A DNA stretch of 64,000 nt from Euglena gracilis (Eukaryota; Euglenida; Euglenophyceae; Euglenales): the NCBI GenBank assembly GCA_039621445.1, contig CP154954.1:33271455-33335454 (forward strand), read 5' to 3'. This document shows, piece by piece, positions 24,354 through 35,500 of this stretch; within the stretch, counting starts at the first letter, position 1, and the number at the start of each line of letters is the position of its first letter. Under the pieces are notes generated by a model, which was not told the DNA's origin, made no database searches, and saw nothing but the letters and a program-made list of their open reading frames with translations. A program made the translations under genes and the position numbers.

Positions 24354-27300
24354 GGGGCGGTGAAAAAAAGCTGCTCTGTCTCCTTCCCTCTCCGGGAAAA
24401 AATGTTTTGCGACGGCCTGGTCCCCCCCAGCAGGTGCAAAAGGGACAAATAGGACAGTTTCCAGGGGGGGTGAACCTGTGGAGTGGCGGGCTGCTCCTTC
24501 GGAAACCAGCTGCAGGCTGTCAGGGTGAAGCTCCGGCACAATATACTGCTCTGAGTGCCCGGCCAAATAACCAACCGTCCTCTGGAGGAGTCTTTAAAGA
24601 AAGCACCCGGTGCGGAAGCTGTCGATCCCAGGCTCCCCTTGCTCTCCCTGCGTGCTGAAAAAATCTGGCAAAAAGCAAATGCCATAAAGGGTTCCAAATG
24701 TGGGTTTTTGATGCAGTTTCAAGACCATACGATTCTTCAAACTCCCTCATGGTGCCCATTTTGATTTAAATATACTCATCAAAATGTCCCAGAGGGTTAT
24801 GCGAGGATTGGTCTGTGATTGTGTTATTAATTATTTGTGTTACAATGTTGTTTTCCAAAATTTTATGTTTTTTAAAATAATTGGTGACCCAGGGTGGGCT
24901 GCCCCGGGGGGGTTGGGTCAAGAGGGTGTCTCCACTGAGGTGCCCCTCAACTTCCGCCTCGTGCCTGGGGGGGGGGGGGTTGGCTCGCCAAAAATGGCAA
25001 AAATTAAAAGAATTATTCAAAATCCGAAAAATTTCTAGTGCCTTTGGCGCCGGGTGGCTACACGGGATCGGACACACCTTGAGCCATGGTGTGGCCCCAA
25101 CCCACCCACCCACTCTCGAAACCCCCCGGGGGGGGGGGTCACACCGGTGTTAAATGGATCTATGGTTAAAACAGTGGTCAACCACCGGCAAAATCAAAGA
25201 TACCCCACAAGTTTGCAAAGCACCAGATACAGAATGATGCCAGGCACTAGTTGCCAGCCCAGTGGCGCTGCCTTGGAAGCTCGTTTCGGTTGCAACTCCT
25301 CCAAACCGTCTGCTTGCTCCGCATCGCAAAACAGGGGTTGATCTCAAGCTGGGCAAACCTGTACAAATTTGTCACAGATGGAAGAAGAGGAAAAAACAAA
25401 TCAAACCCAGAGGTTGGCTGTGACGCAAACCTCCATATCCGCCTTTTGGATTGGTGCAGGATTGCTTTGCCGCTTCAAACCCAACTCAGAGAATCCCTGT
25501 GTCAAGGTTAAAACTGCAAACAAGCACAGGGGAGCGAACATCCAGTGTGAATAATTGCCATTCAACCCCTGGGCGACATTGGCCTCCTGCTCGCCAGAAT
25601 CCACCCGTCTCTTCTTCTGACTCTCTTGCTGTGAGGAACAAAAAAGAATTGCTTTGGTTAAAAAAAAAGGTCTGAGTAAATACTGCGGGGGGGGGGGGGG
25701 GGGCTGTACGGGAAGGCGTGGTGAAGAAAATGGCATCCTTGGGTCATCATCCATCAACCAAAACGTCAAAAAAATGCGATTTTCAACCTTTAATTTTCGA
25801 CCCTGTTCAACTTCGAAAACCCAATGGTTGGCCCTCAGGCCTAAGGGCAGTCCTCAAGGGGAGGAGCTCAAGGGAAAAGCTCAGTGGATGGGGAACATAC
25901 AATTGCTTACCGACCCCCCCGGGGGGGGGGGGTCACTCCACTTTTTTAAAAACCAGTCAGTCACTCATTTTCAAAAAACCAGCCAGTCACTACCCCCCCC
26001 CCCCCGAGGGGGGGGTCGGCCACTCAGAAAAACGGCCACTTTCCAGTCACTTTAGGCCATTTTAGGCCAAAAAATTTTTTCCGGCACCTTCGGCGCCGGG
26101 TCACTCAAGCCACTTTTGCCCACTCCTGGCCGACCCCCCCCCCGGGGGGGGGGGGGGGGGGGGGGGGTCCAGGCCCAAAACCAGTCAGTCACTCTGAAAA
26201 AACCAGTCACCCCCCCCCCGGGGGGGGGGGGGGGGTGGGACAGTGCTTAAGCAATTGTCTGATGGGGAAATCTATCAGTCTGCCAGTCTGGTCATTCGGG
26301 GGGGCACACCCCAGGGTCATCGCTGTACTCTCGGTAGCGAACAGGCTCATCTGGTCCCTCTCCTTCTTCATCCAGTGCCATCGGGACAGGAGGTATCCAC
26401 TTGGGCGCCATGGAGTTCAAATCCAGTCCTTCCAGTTGCTCGCCCAGCCGCCATTCATACTCCACAGATGGCAATGGGCATCCTTTCTCAGAGCAATCCT
26501 GGCCATGACAGAGGGAGCAGATTGACACCAACAGCCGGCGCAGTACGGAGCCCACCTATGCTTACTGACCGGGGGGGGAGGGTGCCTACCCCTAGCAGGC
26601 ACCCCCCCGGGGGGGGACCCAGAAAATTTTCATTGAAAATAGCCTTTTCCGGGCCCCCAGCACCGGTTCGGAGGGATGGGCAGGCACCTCCAAAAAACCC
26701 ATCAGGGTTTGATATAAGGACAGGTGGGCGGGCCAGGAGGGGGGGTGGGGGGGACACCCCCCCATCTAAACAGTGGCGCGGTCCGGGTGACCGAAAATTT
26801 TTGCCCACCCAAAACGACCAAAAGTGCCATTCTGGGCACTTTTTGGGCAAAAATTTGCCAAAAATGCAAAAAATTTTCGGCGCAAAGCGCCAGAGGAAAA
26901 AATTGACCCTTTGGGGGGGAGGTCCACGGCACACCCCTCAACACCCCCCCCCACCGAGGGTCGGTCCCGCCCCCCAGGCAGGTGGGGGTGGGGGTCAGGA
27001 CCCCCCCTGCGGGCCAGGAGGGGGGGGGTGAGGGGGGACACCCCCCCACCTAAACCATGTACACCTTCCTTATATCAAACCCTGAACCCCATCCCCCGGT
27101 CGGATTGGTGCTATGGGGTGTCTGCCCCTAGCCCCCCACAGGATTCTGTTTAGTCCAGGGGGGGGGGCACGATGAAAGGAAGCCCTGGTTACGGCCTCCT
27201 TGAAGTCCACCAGCAGGGTGCGGGGGGTGCGGCGGCCCGGCGGTCCCTGGTACAAGACATCGCTGTCGATGTCTGCCTGGGTGGTGGCGTCCCAGAAGTG

Positions 27301-27357
27301 GGCTGCCACCAGTGTGGAGAGGGGCCCCAGGAAACAGCTCACCACCTCGCCGGCCAT
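7171..27357 (-). CDS. MSTO1: Misato/DML1-like tubulin-related protein, nine exons resolved, 3' end missing
   Basis: Misato proteins are tubulin/FtsZ-related and act in mitochondrial distribution and morphology. Exons (minus strand): 27357-27193, 26555-26310, 24581-24476, 23742-23561, 23312-23207, 22293-22181, 21916-21774, 21700-21526, 7380-7171. These lengths keep one frame throughout; exons 1-8 give 412 codons. Recognisable segments, in the family's order: the N-terminal start MAGEVVSCFLGPLSTLVAAHFWD with DVLYQG and LVDFKEA; YIVPELHPDSLQ; RRFVEGCDALQGYHMTCDA (the family's ECDxLQGF region); HLLNFGF; PFPLLLFDLKADA; IAAALDT at the start of exon 7; VGQAIVVRGL in exon 8; AAPRPYPI in exon 9. Introns 1-3, 5, 6 and 8 are GT-AG, intron 4 is GC-AG (CAG/gcttt), and intron 7 (21773-21701) is non-conventional. 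The end of exon 9 is inferred from a non-conventional donor (CAC/tgcCAGCG); the C-terminal exon was not found. Weak points are the exact boundary of exon 6 and the long jump to exon 9. Confidence 0.85.
7381..8098. other. start of the 14 kb Misato intron 8, no gene seen
   Basis: Low-complexity T-rich sequence with many GGCCA/TTTGGCCA words at 7670-7960 and a diverged copy of the GTCATCCA repeat near 7570. Open frames here look compositional. Confidence 0.5.
8099..8940. repeat. GC-rich block with dispersed GCGCAGGTGCGC motifs
   Basis: The 12-mer GCGCAGGTGCGC or its complement GCGCACCTGCGC, with small variants, occurs at about 8099, 8134, 8165, 8199, 8450, 8481 and 8894. The block is much richer in CpG than its flanks and keeps frames open on both strands (283 codons plus, 226 codons minus) without recognisable protein features. 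It ends abruptly at the left boundary of the 5.4 kb tandem repeat. Confidence 0.6.
10161..10416. mobile_element. 256-bp CAGGG-ended element (hAT-like MITE), perfect 8-bp TSD
   Basis: The element begins CAGGGGTTTTTTTAAGACC and ends CTTAAAAAAATCCCTG, imperfect inverted ends. It is flanked by ATCCAGAT at 10153-10160 and 10417-10424. Repeat unit 2 has a single ATCCAGAT at 15787-15794 and no element, which is the empty site. Inside are long C and G runs and a GGCGC...GCGCC hairpin. An 8-bp TSD and CAGGG-like ends are typical of the hAT superfamily; no transposase is encoded. Confidence 0.92.
12449..12882. mobile_element. 434-bp CAGGC-ended element, first of an adjacent pair
   Basis: The ends are CAGGCTTTTGTTTAAAGACC and CTTAAGCAAAAGCCTG, flanked by CTACGGAT (12441-12448) and CTACAGAT (12883-12890). 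The interior has poly-C/poly-G tracts, CTAGC-rich palindromes and a GGCGC hairpin. The same element is at 17811-18247 in unit 2. A related element is at 35842-36291. Confidence 0.85.
12891..13164. mobile_element. 274-bp CAGGCTG-ended element, second of the pair
   Basis: It starts CAGGCTGTTTTTTTTACC directly after the right TSD of the preceding element and ends CCTTAAAAACAGCCTG, followed by CTACGGAT (13165-13172). It therefore shares the middle TSD copy with its neighbour. Its unit 2 counterpart is 18256-18522. The family recurs at 32270-33274. Confidence 0.82.
17811..18247. mobile_element. unit 2 copy of the CAGGCTTTTG element
   Basis: It corresponds to 12449-12882, flanked by CTACGGAT (17803-17810) and CTACAGAT (18248-18255), so the insertion predates the tandem duplication. 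Confidence 0.85.
18256..18522. mobile_element. unit 2 copy of the CAGGCTG element
   Basis: It corresponds to 12891-13164, with right TSD CTACGGAT at 18523-18530. A 14-bp difference between the units lies just beyond it. Confidence 0.8.
21197..21330. repeat. short tandem direct repeat, about 65 bp twice
   Basis: The sequence CAGTGYGGGGGCTCAGAGTGGTGTGCAGTGAGGGAATCATCACATAAACAATCCAATTCC occurs in two consecutive copies (about 21221-21275 and 21282-21340). It lies between the tandem array and Misato exon 8; no gene is seen in 21077-21490. Confidence 0.7.
21701..21773 (-). other. non-conventional intron 7 of the Misato-like gene
   Basis: This 73-nt intron has no AG near its 3' end and no GT or GC donor that keeps the frame. 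It begins ggcCAGGGCC and ends GGCCCTTgcggt. The inner ends pair (AGGGCC with GGCCCT), with CTT in place of the canonical CTG. Splicing after CCCTTCCC and before GGTCTTCC keeps the frame between AVPFP and VFPDNAS. Confidence 0.75.
22667..23085. mobile_element. putative element with inverted ends around CCTGTGACCGGGG repeats
   Basis: The left end (ACCCCCCCCCGAGTCGTATGACC) and right end (GGTCGTACGACTAGGGGGGGGGT) are imperfect inverted copies. Internally the phrase ACCTGCAACCTGTGACCGGGG...GTGGTCATA occurs four times and a GGCGC hairpin lies at 22860-22876. It sits in Misato intron 5. A TSD was not identified. Confidence 0.5.
24160..24355. repeat. GTGGTCGTT-GACAAG repeats and a G run of about 31
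   Basis: Two copies of a TGACC(A/G)GGGGTGGTCGTT(T/G)GACAAG phrase precede a homopolymer of about 31 G at 24321-24351. Related phrases with GTCGTTRGACAAG occur at 52060-52085 and 52612-52675. It lies in Misato intron 3. Confidence 0.6.
25901..26265. mobile_element. CAATTGCTTA-ended repeat with CAGTCAGTCACT modules
   Basis: The left end ACAATTGCTTACCGACC and right end GCTTAAGCAATTGT are inverted. The interior has poly-C/poly-G palindromes, several CCAGTCAGTCACT words and a GGCACCTTCGGCGCC hairpin. Similar CAGTCA-rich segments with CATACCATTG ends are at 29950-30215, 38310-38625 and 50165-50340. It lies in Misato intron 2. Confidence 0.6.
26580..27180. repeat. C/G-tract repeat filling Misato intron 1, no gene seen
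   Basis: This stretch holds poly-C/poly-G tracts, GGTTTGATATAAGGA...CCTTATATCAAACC inverted phrases (26705 and 27067) and a GGCGCAAAGCGCC hairpin at 26879. Closely related sequence is at 40905-41130 and 58540-58805. Confidence 0.6.
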
Positions 27358-27399
27358 GCTGCATCCTCTGCGGGGGAAGGGGAGACGGGAAAAAAATCC

Positions 27400-29590
27400 C
27401 TGTCCCGGCCATGCTTGTGCTTACCGACCGGGGGGGGAGGTGGGTGGGTGGGTGCTATGGGGTGCCCAGGGATGGATGGGAAGCCTTGAGGAGGGGGGGG
27501 GGTTGGACCCCCCCTCCCAACATGGACAACACGGAGGGGGGGGGTGGGTTGGACCCTCCCCTTCTACCTCGAAACAGGGGGGGGGGCGAAAATTTTTCGA
27601 TTTCATGGACGGGCAAAGGGCTGGAAATAGGGTCGAAATCGGTCGATCCAAAATGCTCATTTTTTTTGAAATTGTTTGTGCATTTTTGGGGGGGCCAGAA
27701 AATTTTCATTGAAAATGGCCTTTTCTGGGCCCCCGGCGCCAGGGTTGGAGGGGGGGGTGCCTGATATGGGCAGGCACCCCTGAAAACCGTACCCCCCCTG
27801 GGGAGGGGGTTCGGATGGGTCCTATAGGGTGCCTGCCCCTAGCACCCCCCCCCCGTGGGGCAGGCACCTGACTGAGCACAAGCCTGGTCCATTTAATGCA
27901 AAATACACAGAAAAAATGGCTGAAGAAAGTGCCATGTTTTGGCAAAAAAAAACATGACGGTGGGAATCAAAACCATTTTCTTCTGGCATGCCTGGGCCAA
28001 TCACCAAACCACCAAAAAACATGACAAACAATGCGTTTTTGAATTTTTAATTTTCGCCCTTCCAATCTGGCCTGGGCCCAAGGCGATGGTGAAGGGATAA
28101 GAGAACCACAAAACAGGCTTCCAAAGAAATGCATTTGGCAACACCAAAAACCGAGGAAAACCCTCAAAAAGACCATTTGGCATACACCACCAAATGTCTA
28201 GATTGTCACCAAAGACCCATCGACACAGAGAATGTCCCATACCCAATGAACACCCCCTTCAACCCCTTCGTGCTCATTGGGCTTGGGGGGGGGGGAATAC
28301 CCATCACTTTTAAAGTCATCTTCCCGGACACTTTTTTCATTTGAATGAGTTGTTTCTCAAAAATCTTGTTACTGGAATTCCGGGGGCACGATTTTGTACA
28401 CCCCCTGTTCATTGGGCAAGGGGGGTTCATTGAGCAGTGAGGTCCAGGGGACCCGACTGGAAAATTCCTCCGGTGCTGTGCGCCAAGGTGGAAATGAGGG
28501 TTTTTCATGAATTTTTTTTGGCTGATTTTGTTCCAAAAAAAATCCCAAATGGAGAAAACTTGAACCAGTTTTGGAGGCCTGAAAAAGTTTTTGGCGCTTT
28601 GCGCCAGTCACAGAAAAAATTTTTCCACTGGCTAGCCCTGCTTGCAGACCCCCCCCCCCGAGGAACAATATGCAACAAGTACGTATTGTGCAACATATTG
28701 TATGGCAGCCATGTGGAACAATATTGGCGCAGGCAGAGACTGGCACATTTCAGAACTCGAGTTGGAGAGCACGGTGCCAACTGGCGATATAACATCATGC
28801 ATCGTCCTTCAGAATCAAACCGGAGTGCAACCATCACGCAGCAAATGGTGGCACTTCCAATTGCTCGAACCACTCTTTACCCTGACTCAGGGTGTATGAA
28901 CGTTTCCGCGGTGGAGAATCAGTGTCCGAAACCCAATTTGCAGCAGGGCTTTGCGTCACCAAGGTCAAGAAATCCCACTGGTGAGCAGAGGGTTTTTCAA
29001 TCACCCAGGGAGGTTCCATTTTTGTAGCCCTTTTTGCAATTGCAAAATACAGGAAAAAAACAGCAGGTTGGGGTGGGGTCAAATTTATTCAGCGTTATTC
29101 CTGCCTTGGTTGTGGGCCCACCTCTTCCAATTTTTTTTCAGGGCACTAATTTTTCAGGTAAAGAAATTCCTTTGGCACCTAAGGTGCCTTGCATTCTCTA
29201 AAGGCGGCTTCAGGACCTCGAAACCTCCCTGCAAATGCTGCCGTCCTAAAAATACCTTCAAAAAGCCAAAAAACACATCATTCTGGCAAAATATTTCTTC
29301 TGACCGAGCACAACTGAAATTGCAAAATCTGGCCAAAACAAGCCAAATCCAGGAATTTTTTTTCTGGAAGAGCGGCATCCATGATCGAAGAAAACAATTT
29401 TTCGACTTCTGATTTCGGACCCGTCGACCTTGGAAGACCAAGGTCGACGGGTCTAAAGAACCTTTAAAAAATCCTTTGAAGTTTTTGAAAACATTTTTCT
29501 GGTGTCTTGTTATGGCGTTGAGGAGTGATCTTTAGAGGAGACACGGGATTTATTGGCCAGGTCTTGCCAAATAAATTACTACTTTTTGGC
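27400..29590. other. intergenic or intron sequence between Misato and the next gene, repeats only
   Basis: The stretch upstream of the Misato start codon contains poly-G/poly-C repeats (27420-27860), AT-rich sequence (27900-28360), a GCGCTTTGCGCC hairpin at about 28593 and a 16-bp perfect hairpin at 29418-29453. I could not identify a promoter; euglenid genes usually receive a spliced leader. No convincing exon was found. Confidence 0.5.
29418..29453. repeat. perfect 16-bp hairpin
   Basis: GACCCGTCGACCTTGG and its exact complement surround a 4-nt loop AAGA. It is not followed by a T run, and it is not within a recognised exon. Confidence 0.85.
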
Positions 29591-32500
29591 TAGCTTTGAC
29601 TGAAAAATCCAGCCTGCCTGGACCTCTTTGGCTCTTTGGAACAGAATCCTGCGAGATTCTGGGGGCCAACCCACAACAACAGCTGAAAGATCACTTTGTG
29701 CCATGTGGCTGACATGGGGGGGGAACCCTTTTGAGAAGCAGAGCCCTGAGCCCAATCCATGTTGTCCAGGTCATCCATCAAACCATGCGTCGGGGTGAAG
29801 CCCCTCACCGCGCCCGCCCCAGGGACTTGCACCGGCTCTGATTTCAACGGTGTTCCGCCCACAGCGAGGGGTGGCAAAGGTCCATGCAGGGGGCCGCGTC
29901 CCAGGCCGGAGGTCGTTGGGGGTCGGAGGATGCCATTGCTATCGTACCCTGGGGGGGGGGGGACTTTCCGCATTTCGAAAAAGCAATCAGCCACTTTCAA
30001 CAACCAGTCATCCACTTCCCATCCCGGTCACTGTGGCCACTCTTCAAATTGCGCAAAATCAATGAGTTTGGCCAAAATTCTTGGGGGGCAGGTGACCGCT
30101 TTCAGTCATGCCCATTCCTGATCTAAGGCCGGTCAATCACTCTCAAAAAAGCCAGCCGTCACCCCCCAGGGGTGAGGGGGAGAAACCCCTTCAGCAATGG
30201 TATGGTTGGGGGGCAGCCCCTTCGGCTGGAAGCGGTGGCCCCGTGTCCCCGTCGGACGCTTGGGGCAGGCGGTGTGCCTCCGATGCTCTTCCGTGGGGTG
30301 GAGGCAAACCACAAAAAATCTCATCCCGAGGGCATTCCTTCATTTGAGGGCAAACCAACCAGATAAAAATGGTTAATTTTGCGACCTCGGCATTGTTTGC
30401 AGTGAGGAAAATGCTTTCCTGGCGAACATTACCCATCCACCAAACATCCACAAAACGAAACAAAATCATGTTTTCAACTTCTCAGTTATTTTGAACCCTC
30501 GTCTGGTCACGGTAAAAAAAAATGGTGGGAATCCTGCCAGTTTCAGTCTCCAAAAAAGCAATAATTTTGTTGTATATTCTTTGGACAAAAAAAAACGTGA
30601 CGTCATGAGTGGTTCCAAAATCATTCCTGACTAAACGTACGCCTTCAAAAACACGCATCCCCTGCCAAAAGCTAAAAAAAAAGATAAACAAATTTTCCTC
30701 ATTTCCTTGAGTATAAATGAACACCAGGGCCCTCGGCACAGTCCCTGTCGCACATTGGCACTGCCACCTGCAGCATCGGCGCGCGTTGGGCCGGGGCACA
30801 GCGGCAGCCGCACCGGCCAGATGATCTGCCCCAGGCGGCCGAAGCACGGCGTTACGTCACACGGCACATGAGGCGGGGCGGCGGCAAGCAGAGCTGAGCT
30901 GATGCGGGCCGGGAGACGCCAGTCAGGGTTTTTTTTTAAAAGACCCCCACCCACTTTTTGCCAAAAATCGCGAAAATGCCAAAAAAGCGCACCATTTTCG
31001 AAAATTTTCGGGGCGGAAAAATATTCTCACCGCCCCCTGGGGGACCTCCCCCGGGGTTCAAGACTTAAAAAAAAACTCCTGGTGCCAGTGCGGGGGGGGG
31101 GTCCACATCGTCAACAACCCTGCATGGCTGGGGAGGGCCGCAGGCGAATCTTCAGCCGGTGCAGCGGGTACTCGTACATCCGGCACCGCTCCAGCAACTG
31201 CGCAACGTCCTTGATGCCTGCCAGGCTATGCGCTGGGGTTGATCTCTTCCCATTCCAATCCACTCTCACATGTGTATACAAGCAAACTGTTGTTGAGAAG
31301 AAACTTGGAGACTTTCCGGGATGTGGGGCCATTCGTATGGGAGGAGGTCTGCAGGGGGTCACCGGTGCCGTACATACGCTGGACATGGGTGTCGAAGGTT
31401 GGGCCCAAGAGGTGGTTGATGGAGGTGTTCCCGCATGCTGTCCTAAACCCTGTGACCATTGAAATGTTCCATTGAATTTGATATTGAAAGGTTGCTGTAA
31501 AAAAAACGTTATAGAATAGGTCTGGCTGGATGAAGGTTTTGGTTTTCTTGCGCTTGTCAGTTCAGTTGAATTAGTGTTCCCATGTGCGCAAAACAAACAC
31601 CTCCTTGTCGTCACTGCGCGGTCCAGCTGCGGTTTGGCCCGTTTGAGCAAGTCCCAGATCCGGAATTGCACACGGAAATACTCTTTCTTGATCTGCTCCC
31701 GCCGCTTGATGAGCCGCAGAACATTGAGCACCTCCACCTCCAGGGCTGAAGGGTGGCTTGCTGTGCATCCGGGCTGGTCTAAGGGGGACCCACTTCTCTG
31801 CTGCGCTAAAATGGCCTTTCGGCAGCCTTCAAGCAGAAAAAACTTGCTGTCCCTCATGCCTCATGGACCGACCGCCCTCATCGTTGGGCATGGGGGGCGG
31901 GGGAATGAGTTAAAATGAGAATCCTGATGATGGTTGATGCTGGTTGGACTGTGGTTGGTTTGATAAGAAAACATGCTGAACAAAAAACCTCCCAGCATTC
32001 GTTGGGCAGATGCCCTAAAACTGCCCCAGTCATCCCTGCCCTCCAGACCGTCTCGCTGGCGTTGTTGTCAGGTGATGCCTGACTCCGTTGCCCACCCCCT
32101 GCACAAAAATAACACACCATTTCGAAAGAACATCCCCCAGAATTGATTGACCCCCCTCATTTCCGGCAACAAAAATTGCGGTCCAAACCCCTGGAGCCTC
32201 CCTCCCTCTTGAAACCCCCCCCCTGGAGCGGGGGTCACGCAGGTGTCAATTGAATCTCTGGTTCCGAACCAGGCTGTTTTTTTTACCAACCCTGGGGGGG
32301 AGGGGGGTCCGGAGTGCCTGCCCAGGCAGGCACTACCCCCCCCCTTAGTTACAAGGCTTCTTGCCTGATTATGGCCGGCGCTAACTGTTTATGGCCGGCG
32401 CTAACTTCGCTTCTGGCCCAGTTTGCTGCGTGGTGAGTGGCCAGGGACCCCTTACACCAGTCCTCTTTTGTTGCTCCCCCTGGCCGGGTGAGTAACTCTG

Positions 32501-35500
32501 GTGAAATTCCAGCGCTGTAGGGACCATGCATCTCTCTAAGGTTTTGCGAACCCCCCCCCCCCGGGGGGGGGGGGGGTTGCAGCCACCCCCAATTTGGGCC
32601 CAGCCCAGGCGCAGCAACACCCCCCCGGGGGGGGGCGATGCTCCTACCCCACCTAGCCAGCCCCTTTTTTGGGGGGTCCAGCCCAAAATTTTTCGGCGCA
32701 AAGCGCCGAAATTTTTTGAAAAAATGTGTTCAAAAGTGGCCAAAAATGGGGTTTGGGGGGCGTTTGGGGCATTTTTGGGGGGTTTCAGTGCATCATTTTT
32801 TCAAAACTGTGTTCTGCAGGTCATTTTTGGGCACTTTTCCGATTTCAGTCCAGCTCGCCCCGGTTCAGGCCCAGCCCCCCCCCCCGGGGGGGGGGGGCGG
32901 GCTAGCCAGCCCAAATTTCTAGCCAGCCCAAATTTCTAGCCCTAGCCCAGCACCCCCCCTCCGGGGTCCTCAAAGAGATGTATGGTAGGGAAATACACTC
33001 ACCTTGTGTGGTTGGTGTGGTTCCCGTGGGTGGGTCTACACCCTTGCGCCCCACTACCCCCCCGGGGGGGGTCGAATTTCGGCCTGCACCAAAACAGATT
33101 CCTTTAAAAATAGGCCATTTTTGGCTCCCCGGCACCTTCGGCACCGGGGTCTGTGCCAGGGGACTTTTGGCCGTGTACCCTACCCCTGGGGGGGGGGGGG
33201 TCGGATCGGGAGTGCCTGCCCAGGCAGGCACCCAGTCCCGGGGTGGGGTTGGCACCCGACTAAAATACAGCCTGTTCTGAACAGGTGAAACTTGCGGTCC
33301 GAGCGTTGGAATCGGGGGGGGGGGGGATAAAACATAATCCCTAAAATCACCGGCAGGAAAAGAACATAGGCATCATCTTCTTGGAGATCATCCAAAGCAG
33401 CAGAGGTGTTGGCCAGCTTGAACCGGGGACAGTTGCGCAAATAATTTTGACTCTTCTCAATGTCCAAAGAAGGAATCTGCTGTCATTTTTTCTGGGTGTT
33501 AAGAAGGCGAATTTGATTTTGACACCTGTTTCCAGGGCAATCCTGCGCACCAAGTTTTCAGGAGCGCAACTCCTCAGGTTCTACAGTCGTGGGCTGTTTT
33601 CACCACCCGCAGGAGGCAGCTTGGAGGGGAGGATTAACTATTTTGATATTGATCCGGAGCTTTGCAATGACACCCAACGGCTCGATTGGCTGACCCCACA
33701 AATGTGCCACTGTGCGCCGGCAGCAACGGGCTTACCCCCCCCCGCGAAACTGTCATGCCCGAGAACCTGTCGCTCCAAAATCTATGCTTCCAAAATTTAG
33801 CTTGTGGTTCGCAGAGCCCTTTCGAGGGGCTCATAACTCGGGATCGAGTCAAGGAGAATGAGTGGAGACCACTCATTTTCACAGGTAATTCACAATCTAT
33901 AACATGGCATATATCCGGGACCACAACACTGCACACAACCAAAATCACGACTGCCACAAAAACTAAAAAAAATACAAAACACGAGAAACAAACGTAAATG
34001 AAACGCAATGCACCCACCTCCCCCTAAACGCCTGCTCCACCAACCACCAAAAAAAGCAGACAGGAGGAAAACACCAAATTGCTCAAAAGCTCACAGAGGA
34101 CACCCAAAAAAGCACCAAATTGCAAAGATTCCTTTGCGCGGTGGTGGAATGGTTGCTGGATATCAAAAGGATCGGCACTGGGCAGTGCTCAGGACCACAA
34201 TGAACACACCCAAGCGTGCTGCTTGGACGAGGCAAAGACACAACTGACAAGCAAACGTTTTTTGCAAAAGAGACATCAAGATGCGGATATGTTGTCAAAG
34301 TCCTAGGGGGGTCTCGAAAAAACAAATCTATAATTAATTCGTTTTAGAATCTTTCACATAGAATAAATAGGAATTTGAACCAGAATTTGCTTATACAAAT
34401 CTATATTCCGTTCTAGTAGAAAATTCTATATCAAATTATATTTTGGGGCTTCTGGCTAAAAAGAACACAAACAGCACAAATTACAAATTACAAACTCCTT
34501 TTTTGGTGGCGAAAGACGATGTGGGCCAAAAATCGGCACCATGTGAAAACAACAATGAGGGGTCAGCCAAACCCACTGCCCAGGGTTTCCAGGACTCGCA
34601 TGTTCAGTCTTGCCCAGCATTGGCCAGTCCAGGGCGCACTTCAAAGCGCGGCAGCAAGGGCTTGCCGAACGGGTACACTCTCTTCACCCGGCAGTAGAGC
34701 CGCTTCCGCCACCAGAAATACATGTCGCTGAGCTGCTGCAGGCGACAGCCCTTGGCTGGTCTGTGCAATGCAGCACAGAAGACGGCGCAGAAGGGCACAG
34801 AAGACGGCGCAGAAGGGCACTGAAACGAGAAAAAAGCGGAAATGACATCCTTCTTTTTGTTTTGGTTTTGCGCCGTTGATTCACAGCGCCGTCCTTTCCC
34901 CAAGTCAAACCCCACGCACCTGAGGTCAACTCCGCCACACGAAGCCAACCACAACACAATCGCCACAGGGCTTCACAGAAATGCCCCAGTGATATCACTT
35001 TTGTCAGCTGCACAGAGACAAACAAGGCCTGGCGAGGAGGGCTGGGCGGACAAGGCCAGCACGGGTTCACTGCCAGCGGTCGGACAAGGGGGCAACCCGC
35101 CTTGGGAGAGGCCGCGCAGCTTTTCCAGCCGATCAAAGGCAGCCTCCAGCATTTCCCAGCCATGGCGCAGCGCAGCCCCCCTCCCGGACCAGCGCCCAAG
35201 AGTGACAGGGAAACACACACACAACATGGGGGAGGGGTGGAGACCCCATCCCAGACCCTGACCTCATTGCCTTGCAACATTGTGATGGGAATAGGCTGGG
35301 GACAGGCACCTGTGGTCACTTCCCATTTTGGTGCTCTGGTCGGCCCTGGTCGGCAAATAATCGGCCATAGGTGGGGGTATCCGTCACAGAAAAAATGCGA
35401 AGGGATGCAATGATTTTCTGAATTGTCTCGCCAAGGTCAAAAAGAAGTGCCCCATAAGGCCTCCATTGGCTCCCCAAAAGCAACCAAAATGACCTAAAAT

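Noticed and set aside
29418-29453. Hairpin as an intrinsic terminator
   Set aside because: Eukaryotic context and no T tract after the stem.
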